Of a stretch of 59,230 nucleotides of DNA, positions 15,137 to 25,049 are shown piece after piece. The DNA lies in the NCBI GenBank assembly GCA_028705495.1, contig JAQWDK010000012.1, forward strand, positions 1 to 59,230, written 5' to 3'. Position 1 is the first letter of the stretch; each line of letters starts with the position of its first letter. The notes under the pieces were generated by a model. It had not been told where the DNA came from, ran no database searches, and worked only from the letters and a program-made list of their open reading frames with translations. Origin of the DNA: Eubacteriales bacterium (GTDB taxonomy: Bacteria; Bacillota; Clostridia; Oscillospirales; CAG-382). The position numbers were made by a program, and so were the translations under genes.

Positions 15137-16416
15137 CAGTTCAACCCTTCTGATTCGTCTATTTCAAATTCCGGTAGCATGAGTTTGTTAATAATATAAT
15201 AGCCGTGATCCTTTTCATAAGCGATAATCACACCGCCGCTGCAGTCACTGATATAGTCGAAAACAGCCGGTAGCAGTATTCTGCCGCTGAGGTCGAGCAT
15301 ACCGTATTTACCGTACTCGTTTCTAAACGATGCAACGCCTTCAATAAATGGAGAAGCGGCACTCATTGTGGGATTGGCTAGCCATTCTCCTGTGTGTTTC
15401 ATGTATCCGTAGCGGTCACCCTTTTTTAGTGTCAGGACACCGTTGTAATAACAAGTCATTTCAAAGTCCATCGGAATTTGGAAGACAGCTAAATCGGGGT
15501 GGATTAGCATTTCGATGCTTTTCTCAGCTTCGATTTTTCTTACTCGAGTAAGTCCATGATCGAAATAAAAATAACCAAGGCTTTCGATACCGGTTGAGAG
15601 GGGCGCAAAGTATTTCTCGTTGTATTTCCAAGGCATTCTATTATATAAAGCTATTTTACCGTTATGAGTAACGGCGATTGCAACATCTTCTGAGTAATAA
15701 TAGACTGATTTATAACCGGGGTAAATAACAACACCCTTCTTTTCAGTGTAGCGTAAACCCCAGTTACCAGCGTACTTGTATCTTTCAACAGTACCGTCTG
15801 AGACTCCATAATATGAGGGATAATCAAAAGAAATTCCTCTACCATGTCTTCCTTCTTCGTACTCGGAGAGCACAAATTCTGTACCTGAAAGGTAGTAGTA
15901 TTTTTTTTCAAACAAAAACAGCGGACGGTTTTGAGAATCGCGAACACCAGCAAATACATATCCTTCAGGTATCTGCTCAAAAATAACATTTCCGCTTGAG
16001 TTTAGAAGCGATATTGTTCCATCGTCCTTAGTTAGAAAGATATAACCCATTCTGGGAATCATTGATTGAATCCCTTGTGATGACAGTGCTTCCTTAGAGA
16101 ACACAAAAGATGTGGTGTTTTTATCATAAACCCTATCGCTAAGGATGTAATCAGAAGAAGGTGCTGATGATGCTATATTGGCAAAATATGTTGAAAAATC
16201 AGGTTTTGTATCTGGAATCGAAACCTCAGGTTCTGAACTTTCATCTGGAAAAGACAGCTCAGAGCCACTAATGTCATAATGCGATGGTATGTCGTAGATA
16301 TCGTCATAAAATGGGAGCTTGCCATTACCGGCAGCCCAAATTACAACACAGCTGAGGATAAGAAAAACAAGAACCACAATCACTTTCGATATCAGGTTAA
16401 TGACGTTCTTTTGCAT
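15136..16416 (-). CDS. WG repeat-containing membrane-anchored protein
   Basis: 426 residues from the chosen start. An N-terminal membrane anchor (VINLISKVIVVLVFLILSCVV) is followed by a Ser/Pro/Glu-rich linker and a beta-rich extracytoplasmic domain with WG/KWG-type repeats (for example EYGKYGMLDLSGRILLPAVFD). The frame is open to an ATG at 16473, but that codon lies inside the first repeat unit of the 16461-16650 element, so 16416 is favoured. Start confidence is low. WG proteins have no defined biochemical role. It overlaps the NUDIX gene by one base. Confidence 0.8.
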   Translation of the reverse strand: MQKNVINLISKVIVVLVFLILSCVVIWAAGNGKLPFYDDIYDIPSHYDISGSELSFPDESSEPEVSIPDTKPDFSTYFANIASSAPSSDYILSDRVYDKNTTSFVFSKEALSSQGIQSMIPRMGYIFLTKDDGTISLLNSSGNVIFEQIPEGYVFAGVRDSQNRPLFLFEKKYYYLSGTEFVLSEYEEGRHGRGISFDYPSYYGVSDGTVERYKYAGNWGLRYTEKKGVVIYPGYKSVYYYSEDVAIAVTHNGKIALYNRMPWKYNEKYFAPLSTGIESLGYFYFDHGLTRVRKIEAEKSIEMLIHPDLAVFQIPMDFEMTCYYNGVLTLKKGDRYGYMKHTGEWLANPTMSAASPFIEGVASFRNEYGKYGMLDLSGRILLPAVFDYISDCSGGVIIAYEKDHGYYIINKLMLPEFEIDESEGLN

Positions 16417-16460
16417 CCTTGTACTCGCTTTCGTTAAATTTATCAGCAATCCTACTATAT

Positions 16461-16650
16461 CATAGACGCGCATTTACCTTGTTAAAAATCCAATGTCAAA
16501 TGGCGCGTCCTATCAAAAGCTTCGCTTTTGTGAATGTTATCTTAAAGATGCTTATCATAGACGCGCATTTACCTTGTTAAAAATCCAATGTCAAATGGCG
16601 CGTAAACGCAAGCGTCATCAAAAGCTTCGCTTTCGTGAATGTTATCTTGA
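16461..16650 (+). repeat. Two 95-bp tandem repeats, covarying relatives of the 97-bp array
   Basis: Copy 1 has the stem GACGCGC/GCGCGTC (16465-16471 and 16503-16509, 31-nt loop), then a hairpin CAAAAGC-TTC-GCTTTTG (16514-16530). Copy 2 starts at 16556 with GACGCGC at 16560-16566. Its 3' arm carries an extra block of about 12 nt (AAACGCAAGCGT) that rebuilds a GCGTC partner at 16612-16616. Its second hairpin (16619-16635) has one A-C mismatch. The arrangement equals that of 12983-13558 although the stem bases differ. Confidence 0.85.
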
Positions 16651-16654
16651 AGAT

Positions 16655-16683
16655 ACTATATCATATTAAGATTAGGTGTTCAA
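16655..16683 (-). promoter_or_regulatory. Sigma-A-like promoter for the WG-NUDIX operon
   Basis: On the minus strand TTGAAC (16678-16683), a 17-bp spacer and TATAGT (16655-16660). Transcription would cross both 95-bp repeats before the WG start, a leader of about 230 nt. Confidence 0.55.
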
Positions 16684-16726
16684 CCGCAGTGCAATTGTTA
16701 AATGTTAATTTTTATCTCATTTGCTA

Positions 16727-16755
16727 TTGCATTTCTTTTTTCTGTATTATATAAT
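16727..16755 (+). promoter_or_regulatory. Sigma-A promoter for the glycogen operon
   Basis: TTGCAT (16727-16732), a 17-bp spacer and TATAAT (16750-16755). The leader to glgB is about 70 nt and ends with AGGGGG, 8-9 nt before the ATG. Confidence 0.7.
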
Positions 16756-16833
16756 TAGGATAAAGAAACAGAAGGAAATCGATCTTTATTTGTAAAAAAC
16801 TAATATAAATAACTTAAAAGGGGGCAGCGTTTA

Positions 16834-18726
16834 ATGATAAATGACGGTTATGCCGCCTTTTTGTTTCATCAAGGAACAAACTACAGGGCGTATCGATATC
16901 TCGGCAATCAAAAAAACAACGATGGTTCGGTGACTTTTAGAGTCTGGGCTCCGAATGCTCATGCGGTTTTTCTTGCGGGGGAGTTCAACTCTTGGTCTGA
17001 AAACCTGCCTCTTGTAAGGGAAACTAAAGACGGAGTTTGGACATACAGAGCAGAACCAGGTTTGGTCTTCGATAATTCTAAATATAAGTATATCATAAAA
17101 AGTAATGGAAAGAGCGTCTATAAATCCGACCCCTACGCCTTTCGCTCCGAGAACGGCGGTGGTAACGCTTCGATTGTCGGAACAATTTGTGAATTTCGCT
17201 GGACTGATGGGAAATATATCGAACGGCGAAAATCCCTCAGCGAATACCTTTTATCTCATGAGCATATACCAAAACCTATGAATATTTATGAGGTTCATCT
17301 CGGTTCATGGAAGCGCAAAAACGGTGATGAATACCTAAACTATAGAGAGCTTGCAGACGAGCTTTGCCCTTATCTTCTTAAAATGGGATATACTCATATA
17401 GAACTTATGCCCATAATGGAACATCCCTTCGACGGTTCATGGGGTTATCAAATTTGTTCCTATTTTTCACCGACAGCAAGGTTCGGTACACCCGAAGACT
17501 TTGCATATTTAATAAACAAGCTGCATAACTTCGGTATTGGCGTTATTCTCGATTGGGTTCCTGCTCATTTCCCGAAGGACGAGCATGGTCTTTACGAGTA
17601 TGACGGAACGCCTCTTTATGAATATCAAGGCAGCGACAGGATGGAACATAGAGGCTGGGGAACGCGTGTGTTTGATGTTGGGCGAAACGAAGTTCAGTCA
17701 TTCCTTATATCTAACGCTCTCTACTGGCTCGAGGAGTTCCATATCGACGGACTGCGAGTTGATGCGGTCGCATCCATGCTATACCTTGACTATGACAAGA
17801 TGCCCGGTGAGTGGAATCCAAACCCTGACGGCTCAAAAATCAATATACAGGCGGTAGAGTTCTTCAAAAAACTAAACACCGCCGTATCTAATGATTTTCC
17901 TGATGCAATGATGATTGCTGAAGAATCGACTGACTGGGGCGCAATCACAAAACCTGTTTCCAAGGGAGGGCTTGGTTTCCATTATAAATGGGATATGGGC
18001 TGGATGAACGACAGTCTTTCCTATGTTTCCGAGTATTCAGGTTATAGAAAATACGAACACAAAAAGCTAACCTTTTCGATGATGTACTCTTTCGGCGAAA
18101 ATTATATACTGCCTATTTCCCACGACGAAGTCGTTCACGGGAAAAAGTCGCTTCTTGACAAGATGAGCGGGGACTATTGGCAGAAATTCGCTACAAATAG
18201 AGCTTTCCTTGGTTATATGATGACCCATCCGGGTAAAAAGTTACTCTTTATGGGGTGCGAGTACGGTCAATTCCGTGAGTGGGATTACGAAACATCTCTT
18301 GAGTGGTTTATGCTTTCGTATGATTTACATTCAAAGCTATCAAACTATGTTAAGGACTTAAATAGATTATACCTAAAACAAAAACAGCTATGGCAGATTG
18401 ATGGAAGTTGGGATGGTTTCCGCTGGCTCATAGCAGATGATAACGAACGCAGTATCATAGCTTTTGAGCGTTATGGATTTGCAAAAACTGCTTCGCCTCT
18501 GGTTGTAGTAATCAACTTTCAACCTATTGCTTATGAAGGTTTCGAGCTTCCTGTTACAAAAAAAGGCATATATGTTGAGATATTAAACAGCGATGCAAAC
18601 GAATATGGTGGTAGCGGGGTTATAAACATCGGTGAAATCAAATCCGAACAGCAAGGTGACTTTTATAAGGTCAAAATGAGACTACCGCCACTCGGTATAT
18701 CAATACTAAAACTAAAGGGTAGATAA
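16834..18726 (+). CDS. glgB: 1,4-alpha-glucan branching enzyme
   Basis: 630 residues. An N-terminal CBM48-type domain (RVWAPNAHAVFLAGEFNSW) is followed by a GH13 barrel with GLRVDAVASMLY (nucleophile Asp), MIAEES (acid Glu) and ISHDEVVHGK (transition-state His-Asp), then a C-terminal beta domain. It introduces alpha-1,6 branches into glycogen. It is the first gene of the glg operon, 16-25 nt before glgC depending on which GTG is used. Confidence 0.97.
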   Translation: MINDGYAAFLFHQGTNYRAYRYLGNQKNNDGSVTFRVWAPNAHAVFLAGEFNSWSENLPLVRETKDGVWTYRAEPGLVFDNSKYKYIIKSNGKSVYKSDPYAFRSENGGGNASIVGTICEFRWTDGKYIERRKSLSEYLLSHEHIPKPMNIYEVHLGSWKRKNGDEYLNYRELADELCPYLLKMGYTHIELMPIMEHPFDGSWGYQICSYFSPTARFGTPEDFAYLINKLHNFGIGVILDWVPAHFPKDEHGLYEYDGTPLYEYQGSDRMEHRGWGTRVFDVGRNEVQSFLISNALYWLEEFHIDGLRVDAVASMLYLDYDKMPGEWNPNPDGSKINIQAVEFFKKLNTAVSNDFPDAMMIAEESTDWGAITKPVSKGGLGFHYKWDMGWMNDSLSYVSEYSGYRKYEHKKLTFSMMYSFGENYILPISHDEVVHGKKSLLDKMSGDYWQKFATNRAFLGYMMTHPGKKLLFMGCEYGQFREWDYETSLEWFMLSYDLHSKLSNYVKDLNRLYLKQKQLWQIDGSWDGFRWLIADDNERSIIAFERYGFAKTASPLVVVINFQPIAYEGFELPVTKKGIYVEILNSDANEYGGSGVINIGEIKSEQQGDFYKVKMRLPPLGISILKLKGR

Positions 18727-18751
18727 ATAAAAAACAACAAGGGTGATCGTC

Positions 18752-19990
18752 GTGAGAAACAAAGAATGTGTAGCTATGCTACTTGCCGGAGGGCAGGGAA
18801 GCAGACTCTATCTGCTGACACAGCAGATAGCAAAGCCGGCGGTTTCGTTCGGTGGCAAGTACAGAATTATCGATTTTCCGCTCTCAAACTGTGTAAACTC
18901 GGGAATTGACACCGTAGGTGTTCTAACCCAATACCAACCGCTTATGCTTAATGAGTATATCGGTAACGGACAACCGTGGGACCTTGACCGTACCTATGGT
19001 GGTGTTAAGATATTGCAACCTTATCAGGCCTCAAAACGCGCAGACTGGTATAAGGGGACCGCAAACGCCATTTTTCAGAATCTGCATTTCATCGATAAAT
19101 ATGACCCGGAATATGTGATGGTACTTTCTGGTGACCATATTTATAAAATGGATTATAGGGCGATGCTCGATGCTCATAAAAAGAACGGTGCAGACTGTAC
19201 TATTGCGGTAATTGAAGTTTCTATCGAAGAAGCTTCTCGCTTTGGTATTCTAAGTGTCGACTCAAATTTAGAGATTACAGAATTCCAAGAGAAACCCCAA
19301 AAGCCGAAGTCAACGCTTGCTTCAATGGGTGTTTATGTTTTCTCTAAGGAAAAACTAAAAAAATATTTAATTATGGATGATGAGAACGAAAATTCCTCGA
19401 AAGATTTTGGTAAGGATATCATACCGGCTATGCTTGGAGCAGGGGAAAGACTTTTCGCTTACAAATTCAACGGGTACTGGAAGGATGTCGGCACAATCGA
19501 CAGCCTTTGGGAAGCGAATATGGACCTACTCGGCAATATACCTAACTTTAATCTTCACGACCCGCGTTCAAGAGTGCTTTCAAGAAATTATGCAGAACCA
19601 CCCCACTATGTCGGTTCTGATGCTGTTATAAGCAATTCCCTTATAACTGAGGGTTGTGAAATTAAGGGAACAGTCATTAATTCTGTGTTGTCTGAAGGTG
19701 TTACGGTTGAATCAGGTGCAGTTGTAAAGGACTCTGTCATAATGAGCGGTTGCACAATACAAAAGAATGCAGTAGTTAATTATTCCATAATAGACAGCAA
19801 CACAGAAATCGGTAGTGGTTGTGTCGTTGGCGAAGCCAGAGAAACATCACAGGGAATTTCTCTGGTAAAACATGGTTTGAAACTGCCTTGCGACTGTGTG
19901 GTTCCTCCGGGAGCAATGGTTGACGATGATTATATGTTAAAGTTTGAGAAGTGCAATAAAGATGATTCTAAGAAGGAGGCTGTGAAATGA
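18752..19990 (+). CDS. glgC: Glucose-1-phosphate adenylyltransferase, catalytic subunit
   Basis: 412 residues. The nucleotidyltransferase domain starts with [15 protein letters not shown] (pyrophosphorylase signature intact) and includes GTANAIFQN and [10 protein letters not shown]. The C-terminus is a left-handed beta-helix with hexapeptide repeats. It makes ADP-glucose from glucose-1-phosphate and ATP. Two GTG codons could start it (18743 and 18752); AAGGG is better spaced for the second. Its stop overlaps the glgD start by 4 nt. Confidence 0.96.
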   Translation: MRNKECVAMLLAGGQGSRLYLLTQQIAKPAVSFGGKYRIIDFPLSNCVNSGIDTVGVLTQYQPLMLNEYIGNGQPWDLDRTYGGVKILQPYQASKRADWYKGTANAIFQNLHFIDKYDPEYVMVLSGDHIYKMDYRAMLDAHKKNGADCTIAVIEVSIEEASRFGILSVDSNLEITEFQEKPQKPKSTLASMGVYVFSKEKLKKYLIMDDENENSSKDFGKDIIPAMLGAGERLFAYKFNGYWKDVGTIDSLWEANMDLLGNIPNFNLHDPRSRVLSRNYAEPPHYVGSDAVISNSLITEGCEIKGTVINSVLSEGVTVESGAVVKDSVIMSGCTIQKNAVVNYSIIDSNTEIGSGCVVGEARETSQGISLVKHGLKLPCDCVVPPGAMVDDDYMLKFEKCNKDDSKKEAVK

Positions 19991-21114
19991 CGGTCGCCGG
20001 AGTAATTTTTTCAAATATCCATGATGACAATATCCCTGAACTGACAAAAATGCGCACAATGGCATCTATTCCTTTTGGATGTCGTTACAGGTTAATAGAC
20101 TTTGCTCTTTCTAATATGGTTAATTCTGAAATATACAATGTCGGTGTAATCACCCATTACAACTACCAGTCTCTGATGGATCATATCGGCACTGGTAAGG
20201 ACTGGGACTTAGCGCGAAGGACGGGCGGTATCAGAATACTGCCACCGTTCATTTCTGCTTACACAGGTGAACAGAAACTATATGTTACAAGACTTGAAGC
20301 GCTCAAAGGTATTGTAAACTATCTTCAGTATCTCAAAGACGATTATATAGTGCTTTGCGACTGTGACATTATCTGTAACATAGACCTTAGTAAAATAATC
20401 GATCATCACATAAAAACAAAAAGCAATCTCACGATCGCTGTTAAACAGACTTATGTTGTCGGAGATATGGCTGCTGATACTCAAATAATCGAATCTGACG
20501 ACGAGGGAAGAATTACTGATATCCTTTCTACACCGCTTTATGAAAACGGTTATAAAGATATAAATATGAATGTCTGTGTTTTTACCCGTACATATTTACT
20601 GAAGATATTGTCGGATGCTGTGGTTCATAACTATTCCAATCTAACTTTTGACATACTGAAAAAGAATATACACAAAGAAAGATATCATATTTACAGATAT
20701 GAGGGATACTTTACTAAAATATCTTCAATAATGGATTATTACGACCACAATATGGACTTGCTCGATTTTAATATAAGAAACGAGCTATTCAATGTTAAAA
20801 ACAGACCGATTTATACAAAGGTTCGTAATTCACCACCAACAAGATATGTAGAAGGTTCTTCTGTAATGAATTCGCTGATTGCTGACGGCTGTATTATCGA
20901 GGGAACCGTTGAAAACTCGATTCTTTTCAGGGGTGTTAAGGTCAATAAAAATGCGGTTATAAAGAATTCAATTCTGATGCAGGATACTCTTTGCGGGGAC
21001 AGGGTTGAACTGAACTGTGTAATCACTGATAAGAATGTCGTTATCAGAGACGGAAGAGTGCTATCCGGACACGAATCGCTGCCTTTTGTCATTGGTAAAA
21101 ATAGTATTGTTTAA
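19987..21114 (+). CDS. glgD: Glucose-1-phosphate adenylyltransferase GlgD subunit
   Basis: 375 residues, homologous in fold to GlgC. The GGxGxRL nucleotide motif is replaced ([18 protein letters not shown]), as expected for the regulatory, non-catalytic GlgD of Firmicutes. It still has [19 protein letters not shown] and a C-terminal hexapeptide helix. GlgD forms a hetero-oligomer with GlgC and raises its activity. The start overlaps glgC, which implies coupled translation and a matched subunit ratio. Confidence 0.95.
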   Translation: MTVAGVIFSNIHDDNIPELTKMRTMASIPFGCRYRLIDFALSNMVNSEIYNVGVITHYNYQSLMDHIGTGKDWDLARRTGGIRILPPFISAYTGEQKLYVTRLEALKGIVNYLQYLKDDYIVLCDCDIICNIDLSKIIDHHIKTKSNLTIAVKQTYVVGDMAADTQIIESDDEGRITDILSTPLYENGYKDINMNVCVFTRTYLLKILSDAVVHNYSNLTFDILKKNIHKERYHIYRYEGYFTKISSIMDYYDHNMDLLDFNIRNELFNVKNRPIYTKVRNSPPTRYVEGSSVMNSLIADGCIIEGTVENSILFRGVKVNKNAVIKNSILMQDTLCGDRVELNCVITDKNVVIRDGRVLSGHESLPFVIGKNSIV

Positions 21115-21131
21115 TTGATTGGAGTGGTAGT

Positions 21132-22553
21132 ATGACAGCTAAAAAGATTCTTTTCGTTGCAACTGAAGCAGTCCCATTTGTTTCAACAGGCGGTCTTGGT
21201 GATGTTATAGGTTCACTACCTGCCGCGCTTAAAAAGCTTGGCGGTGACAGTTTTGACATTCGTGTTATACTACCGCTTTACAAAAGTGTGGATAACTCAT
21301 GGCTTCAAAAGATGGAAAAAGTCTGCGAAACAACAATCCCTCTCTCATGGAGAAATCAATATGCAGGTGTTTATTCCGTTATAAAGGACGATGTAACTTT
21401 TTATTTCATAGACAATGAGTACTACTTTTCAAGAAGATTTTTATATGGGAGTTTCGACGATGGTGAACGGTTCGCATACTTCTCTAAAGCCGTCATTGAG
21501 CTTATGCCAAAACTCGATTTCATACCTGACATTATTCACGCCCACGACTGGCAGAGTGCACTGAGTGTGATTTATCTGAAAAATCATTATTTATGGCGCA
21601 AAGAGTACTCTAATGTGAAGACAGTGTTCACGATTCATAATATCGAATATCAAGGTGTTTACGGATTCGATATATTTAATGATATCTTTGACCTAAGACC
21701 AGAGGACAGACAAACAGTCGAATATGGCGGTCTTATAAACCTTATGAAAGGTGCGATTGTTAGTTGTGATGCGCTGACAACCGTATCTCCAAGTTACGCC
21801 GGCGAGATACTGACACCTGAATACTCCCAGGGACTCCATCCTGTTCTTGAACTAAATAAAGCTAAGCTTATGGGTATCATAAATGGCATTGATATAAACT
21901 ATTATAACGCCGCATGCGACCCCGATATTTACACCAACTTTACCGCGGATGATATATGCGGTAAAGCAAAGGATAAAGAAGAGTTGCAAAAGCTCTTAGG
22001 TTTACCGGAAAAAGCGGATACACCACTAATTACAATGATAACAAGACTGGCTTCCCATAAGGGAGTAGACCTTTTGACACATGCAGTGGATGAGCTGCTC
22101 TCAAAAGATGTCCAGTTTGTTCTTTTGGGAACGGGTGATTATCATTACGAAGAATTTTTCAAACGCCTTAGTGAAAACTATCCCGCAAAAGCCGCATCTC
22201 TCATAACATATAACAAAGAGCTGTCTAAAAAAATATATGCTGCAGCTGATATTTTTCTAATGCCTTCAAAGAGTGAGCCATGTGGGCTTGCTCAGATGAT
22301 AGCCTCCCGATATGGCGCAGTACCTATTGTCAGAAACGTAGGTGGACTCAGAGATACAATACATGAGCCTGATAACGGTTTTACCTTTAACCATTATAAC
22401 AGCGGAGATATGTTATATGCGATAAACAGAGCCCTTGAAAAATACGCTGACAAGGATGAATGGCAAAAGCTCGTAATCAGGGTTATGAAAACCGACTTTT
22501 CCTGGGATGTCAGTGCGAAAAAGTATGCTGAGTTGTATGATACATTCGCTTGA
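21132..22553 (+). CDS. glgA: Glycogen synthase (ADP-glucose)
   Basis: 473 residues, GT5 fold. The N-terminal glycine motif reads STGGLGDVIGSLP, with Ser where KTGGL is usual. FTIHNIEYQGVY, the C-terminal domain TMITRLASHKGVDLL and PSKSEPCGLAQMIASRYG (GT-B acid Glu) are all present. It extends alpha-1,4 chains from ADP-glucose. GGAG is 8 nt before the ATG, 17 nt after glgD. Confidence 0.97.
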   Translation: MTAKKILFVATEAVPFVSTGGLGDVIGSLPAALKKLGGDSFDIRVILPLYKSVDNSWLQKMEKVCETTIPLSWRNQYAGVYSVIKDDVTFYFIDNEYYFSRRFLYGSFDDGERFAYFSKAVIELMPKLDFIPDIIHAHDWQSALSVIYLKNHYLWRKEYSNVKTVFTIHNIEYQGVYGFDIFNDIFDLRPEDRQTVEYGGLINLMKGAIVSCDALTTVSPSYAGEILTPEYSQGLHPVLELNKAKLMGIINGIDINYYNAACDPDIYTNFTADDICGKAKDKEELQKLLGLPEKADTPLITMITRLASHKGVDLLTHAVDELLSKDVQFVLLGTGDYHYEEFFKRLSENYPAKAASLITYNKELSKKIYAAADIFLMPSKSEPCGLAQMIASRYGAVPIVRNVGGLRDTIHEPDNGFTFNHYNSGDMLYAINRALEKYADKDEWQKLVIRVMKTDFSWDVSAKKYAELYDTFA

Positions 22554-22646
22554 ATAGTAATCATTTGTTTACTATAGAGGGGATGAAAAGGGGATGTTTT
22601 TCTGATATACTCACGTTATTCTGTGATATTATAAGGAAATAATTTG

Positions 22647-25049
22647 ATGAAAATACAAAGCAAAGACCAAGTTAAATCGACAATTCAAAACAACCTTTCA
22701 CGTTTTTTTGGCATATCCTATGAGGACGCAACTAAAGAACAGATATATAAAGCGGCCGTCGTATCAGTTCGTGACATGCTGTCGCTTAGGCGAAAAGAGT
22801 TCAACCACAAGGTAAAAGAAGCTGAAGCAAAGCGTGTTTATTATCTTAGCATCGAGTTTTTGTTAGGCAGATCCCTAAAAAACAACCTTCAGAATCTTGG
22901 ACTCCAGTCGTTTTACTCAGAAGCATTATCCGATTTTGGGTTTAATTTTGAGGATATCTGCTCTATGGAGGATGATGCAGGACTTGGCAACGGTGGACTT
23001 GGCAGGCTTGCCGCTTGCTTCCTTGACAGCCTTTCCTCTCTCGGCTATCCAGCAATGGGCTTCTCGCTTTTATATGAATATGGCCTCTTTAAGCAGAAAA
23101 TTGTCGACTTTTCGCAGGTGGAGTTACCCGATATGTGGCTTCCCAGCGGAGAAGCGTGGCTAATTCCAAGAACAGATAAATCCTTCACTGTTAGATTTGG
23201 GGGAAGAATAGAAGAGGATTGGTCCGACGGTAAACTCAAGATAAAATACATTGACGCTGACGAAGTTGATGCCATTCCGTATGATATGATGATATCCGGT
23301 GCGGAAAACAAATCCGTCTCCGCTCTACGTCTTTGGAAGGCCCAGGACAATAGAAACTTCAATATGCGTGCTTTCTCACAAGGAGAGTATTTCAAAGCTG
23401 TTGAAGAGAGCACGAATGCTCAGCTTCTCTCGAAAGTGCTTTACCCTGAAGATAACCATTCAGGCGGTAAACAGCTGAGACTAATGCAGCAGTATCTGAT
23501 TGTCAGCGCTTCGGTTCAAAGCATCGTTTTCGATCATCTTAGATATTATGGCACACTCGACAATCTTGCCGATAAGGTAGCGATCCATATCAACGACACC
23601 CATCCAACCCTGTGTATACCGGAGCTTATGAGGGTGCTTGTTGACGAGCATTCGATGAATTGGGATGATGCATGGAACACTACGGTAAAATGCGTTTCCT
23701 ATACAAATCACACCATACTGCCCGAAGCTCTTGAGTGCTGGGACAGTGATATGCTTATGCTCAAATTGCCGCGCATTTACTCGATTATTGACGAAATTAA
23801 TAAGAGATTTATCAACTCTGCCAGTGATAAAAACATTGATCCAATGACTATAATCCACGGTCATACAGTAAGAATGGCTAACCTGTCTATTGTCGGTTCA
23901 CACAAGGTAAATGGTGTTTCAAAACTGCATTCCGATATTCTTCGCAAAAACGTTTTCCCGGATTTTGACAAGCTCTATCCCGGCCGTTTTATGAATGTCA
24001 CAAACGGAATTGCTCACAGACGCTGGCTTTGTGGGTCAAATCCATTGCTTTCTGAATTTATCCAATCGAAAATTGGAAACGGTTACAAGAACAATCCCTC
24101 CGAGCTTGAAAAGCTCCTTAAATGGAAAGACGATAAAAGCTTTATCCAAAACCTCAAAGCGATAAAATACGAAAACAAAAAAGCATTCGCTGAATACACA
24201 CTTAAACATTATAATATAAAGCTTAATCCCGATTCGATTTTTGATGTTCAGGTTAAGCGTATGCATGAGTACAAGAGACAGCTTCTGAATGTACTCAATA
24301 TCATCGGCCTTTATGTCAGACTCAAAGAAAACCCTAATTCGGATATACCAGCACAGACTTTTATATTTGGCGCAAAAGCAGCACCGGGTTATTATATAGC
24401 AAAAGAGATTATCAGCCTTATATGCAACCTTGGTGCTCATATTGACGCAGATGAAGATGTGAGAGGGAAGCTGAAAGTGGTTTTCCTTGAGAACTACAAT
24501 GTTACCCTTGCCGAACACCTGATACCCGCAGCAGATATCAGTGAACAGATTTCCCTTGCAGGCAAAGAAGCCAGTGGAACGGGAAATATGAAATTTATGC
24601 TCAATGGTGCTCTCACAATTGGAACCTTTGACGGCGCAAATGTCGAAATGTCGGAAGAAGTGGGTATGGACAATATATTCATCTTTGGTATGAGGACAAA
24701 AGAGGTAGATGAACTTTGGAGCAGAGGGTATGAGTCTTTTGCTTATTATAACGCAAACCCGCTTCTGAAAAGCATAATCGAACAACTCAACAAGGGGTTC
24801 AATGGAGAATCATTCTCCGGTATCTCAAATTACCTTTTGTTCTCCAACAATGTTTCCGACCCGTATATGTGCCTTGCAGACTTCGGTTCATACACAGAAG
24901 CAAGAGAAAAAATGCTTGGGATTTATGCAGACAGCAACGAATGGTACCGTAAGAGTCTTGTCAATATAGCAAAAGCCGGCTTCTTTGCTGCTGATAGAAG
25001 TATTACAGAATATGCGGAGAAGATATGGAATCTCTCGATCATAGATTAA
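22647..25049 (+). CDS. glgP: Glycogen/alpha-glucan phosphorylase
   Basis: 800 residues, GT35 family. Landmarks are LGNGGLGRLAACFLDSL, HINDTHPTLCIPELMR, VKRMHEYKRQ and the PLP-lysine region EASGTGNMKFMLNG. It releases glucose-1-phosphate from glycogen. The ATG at 22647 is preceded by AAGGA. A 93-nt gap to glgA holds no clear terminator, so it is probably in the same transcript. Its last 25 bp overlap the next gene. Confidence 0.97.
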   Translation: MKIQSKDQVKSTIQNNLSRFFGISYEDATKEQIYKAAVVSVRDMLSLRRKEFNHKVKEAEAKRVYYLSIEFLLGRSLKNNLQNLGLQSFYSEALSDFGFNFEDICSMEDDAGLGNGGLGRLAACFLDSLSSLGYPAMGFSLLYEYGLFKQKIVDFSQVELPDMWLPSGEAWLIPRTDKSFTVRFGGRIEEDWSDGKLKIKYIDADEVDAIPYDMMISGAENKSVSALRLWKAQDNRNFNMRAFSQGEYFKAVEESTNAQLLSKVLYPEDNHSGGKQLRLMQQYLIVSASVQSIVFDHLRYYGTLDNLADKVAIHINDTHPTLCIPELMRVLVDEHSMNWDDAWNTTVKCVSYTNHTILPEALECWDSDMLMLKLPRIYSIIDEINKRFINSASDKNIDPMTIIHGHTVRMANLSIVGSHKVNGVSKLHSDILRKNVFPDFDKLYPGRFMNVTNGIAHRRWLCGSNPLLSEFIQSKIGNGYKNNPSELEKLLKWKDDKSFIQNLKAIKYENKKAFAEYTLKHYNIKLNPDSIFDVQVKRMHEYKRQLLNVLNIIGLYVRLKENPNSDIPAQTFIFGAKAAPGYYIAKEIISLICNLGAHIDADEDVRGKLKVVFLENYNVTLAEHLIPAADISEQISLAGKEASGTGNMKFMLNGALTIGTFDGANVEMSEEVGMDNIFIFGMRTKEVDELWSRGYESFAYYNANPLLKSIIEQLNKGFNGESFSGISNYLLFSNNVSDPYMCLADFGSYTEAREKMLGIYADSNEWYRKSLVNIAKAGFFAADRSITEYAEKIWNLSIID

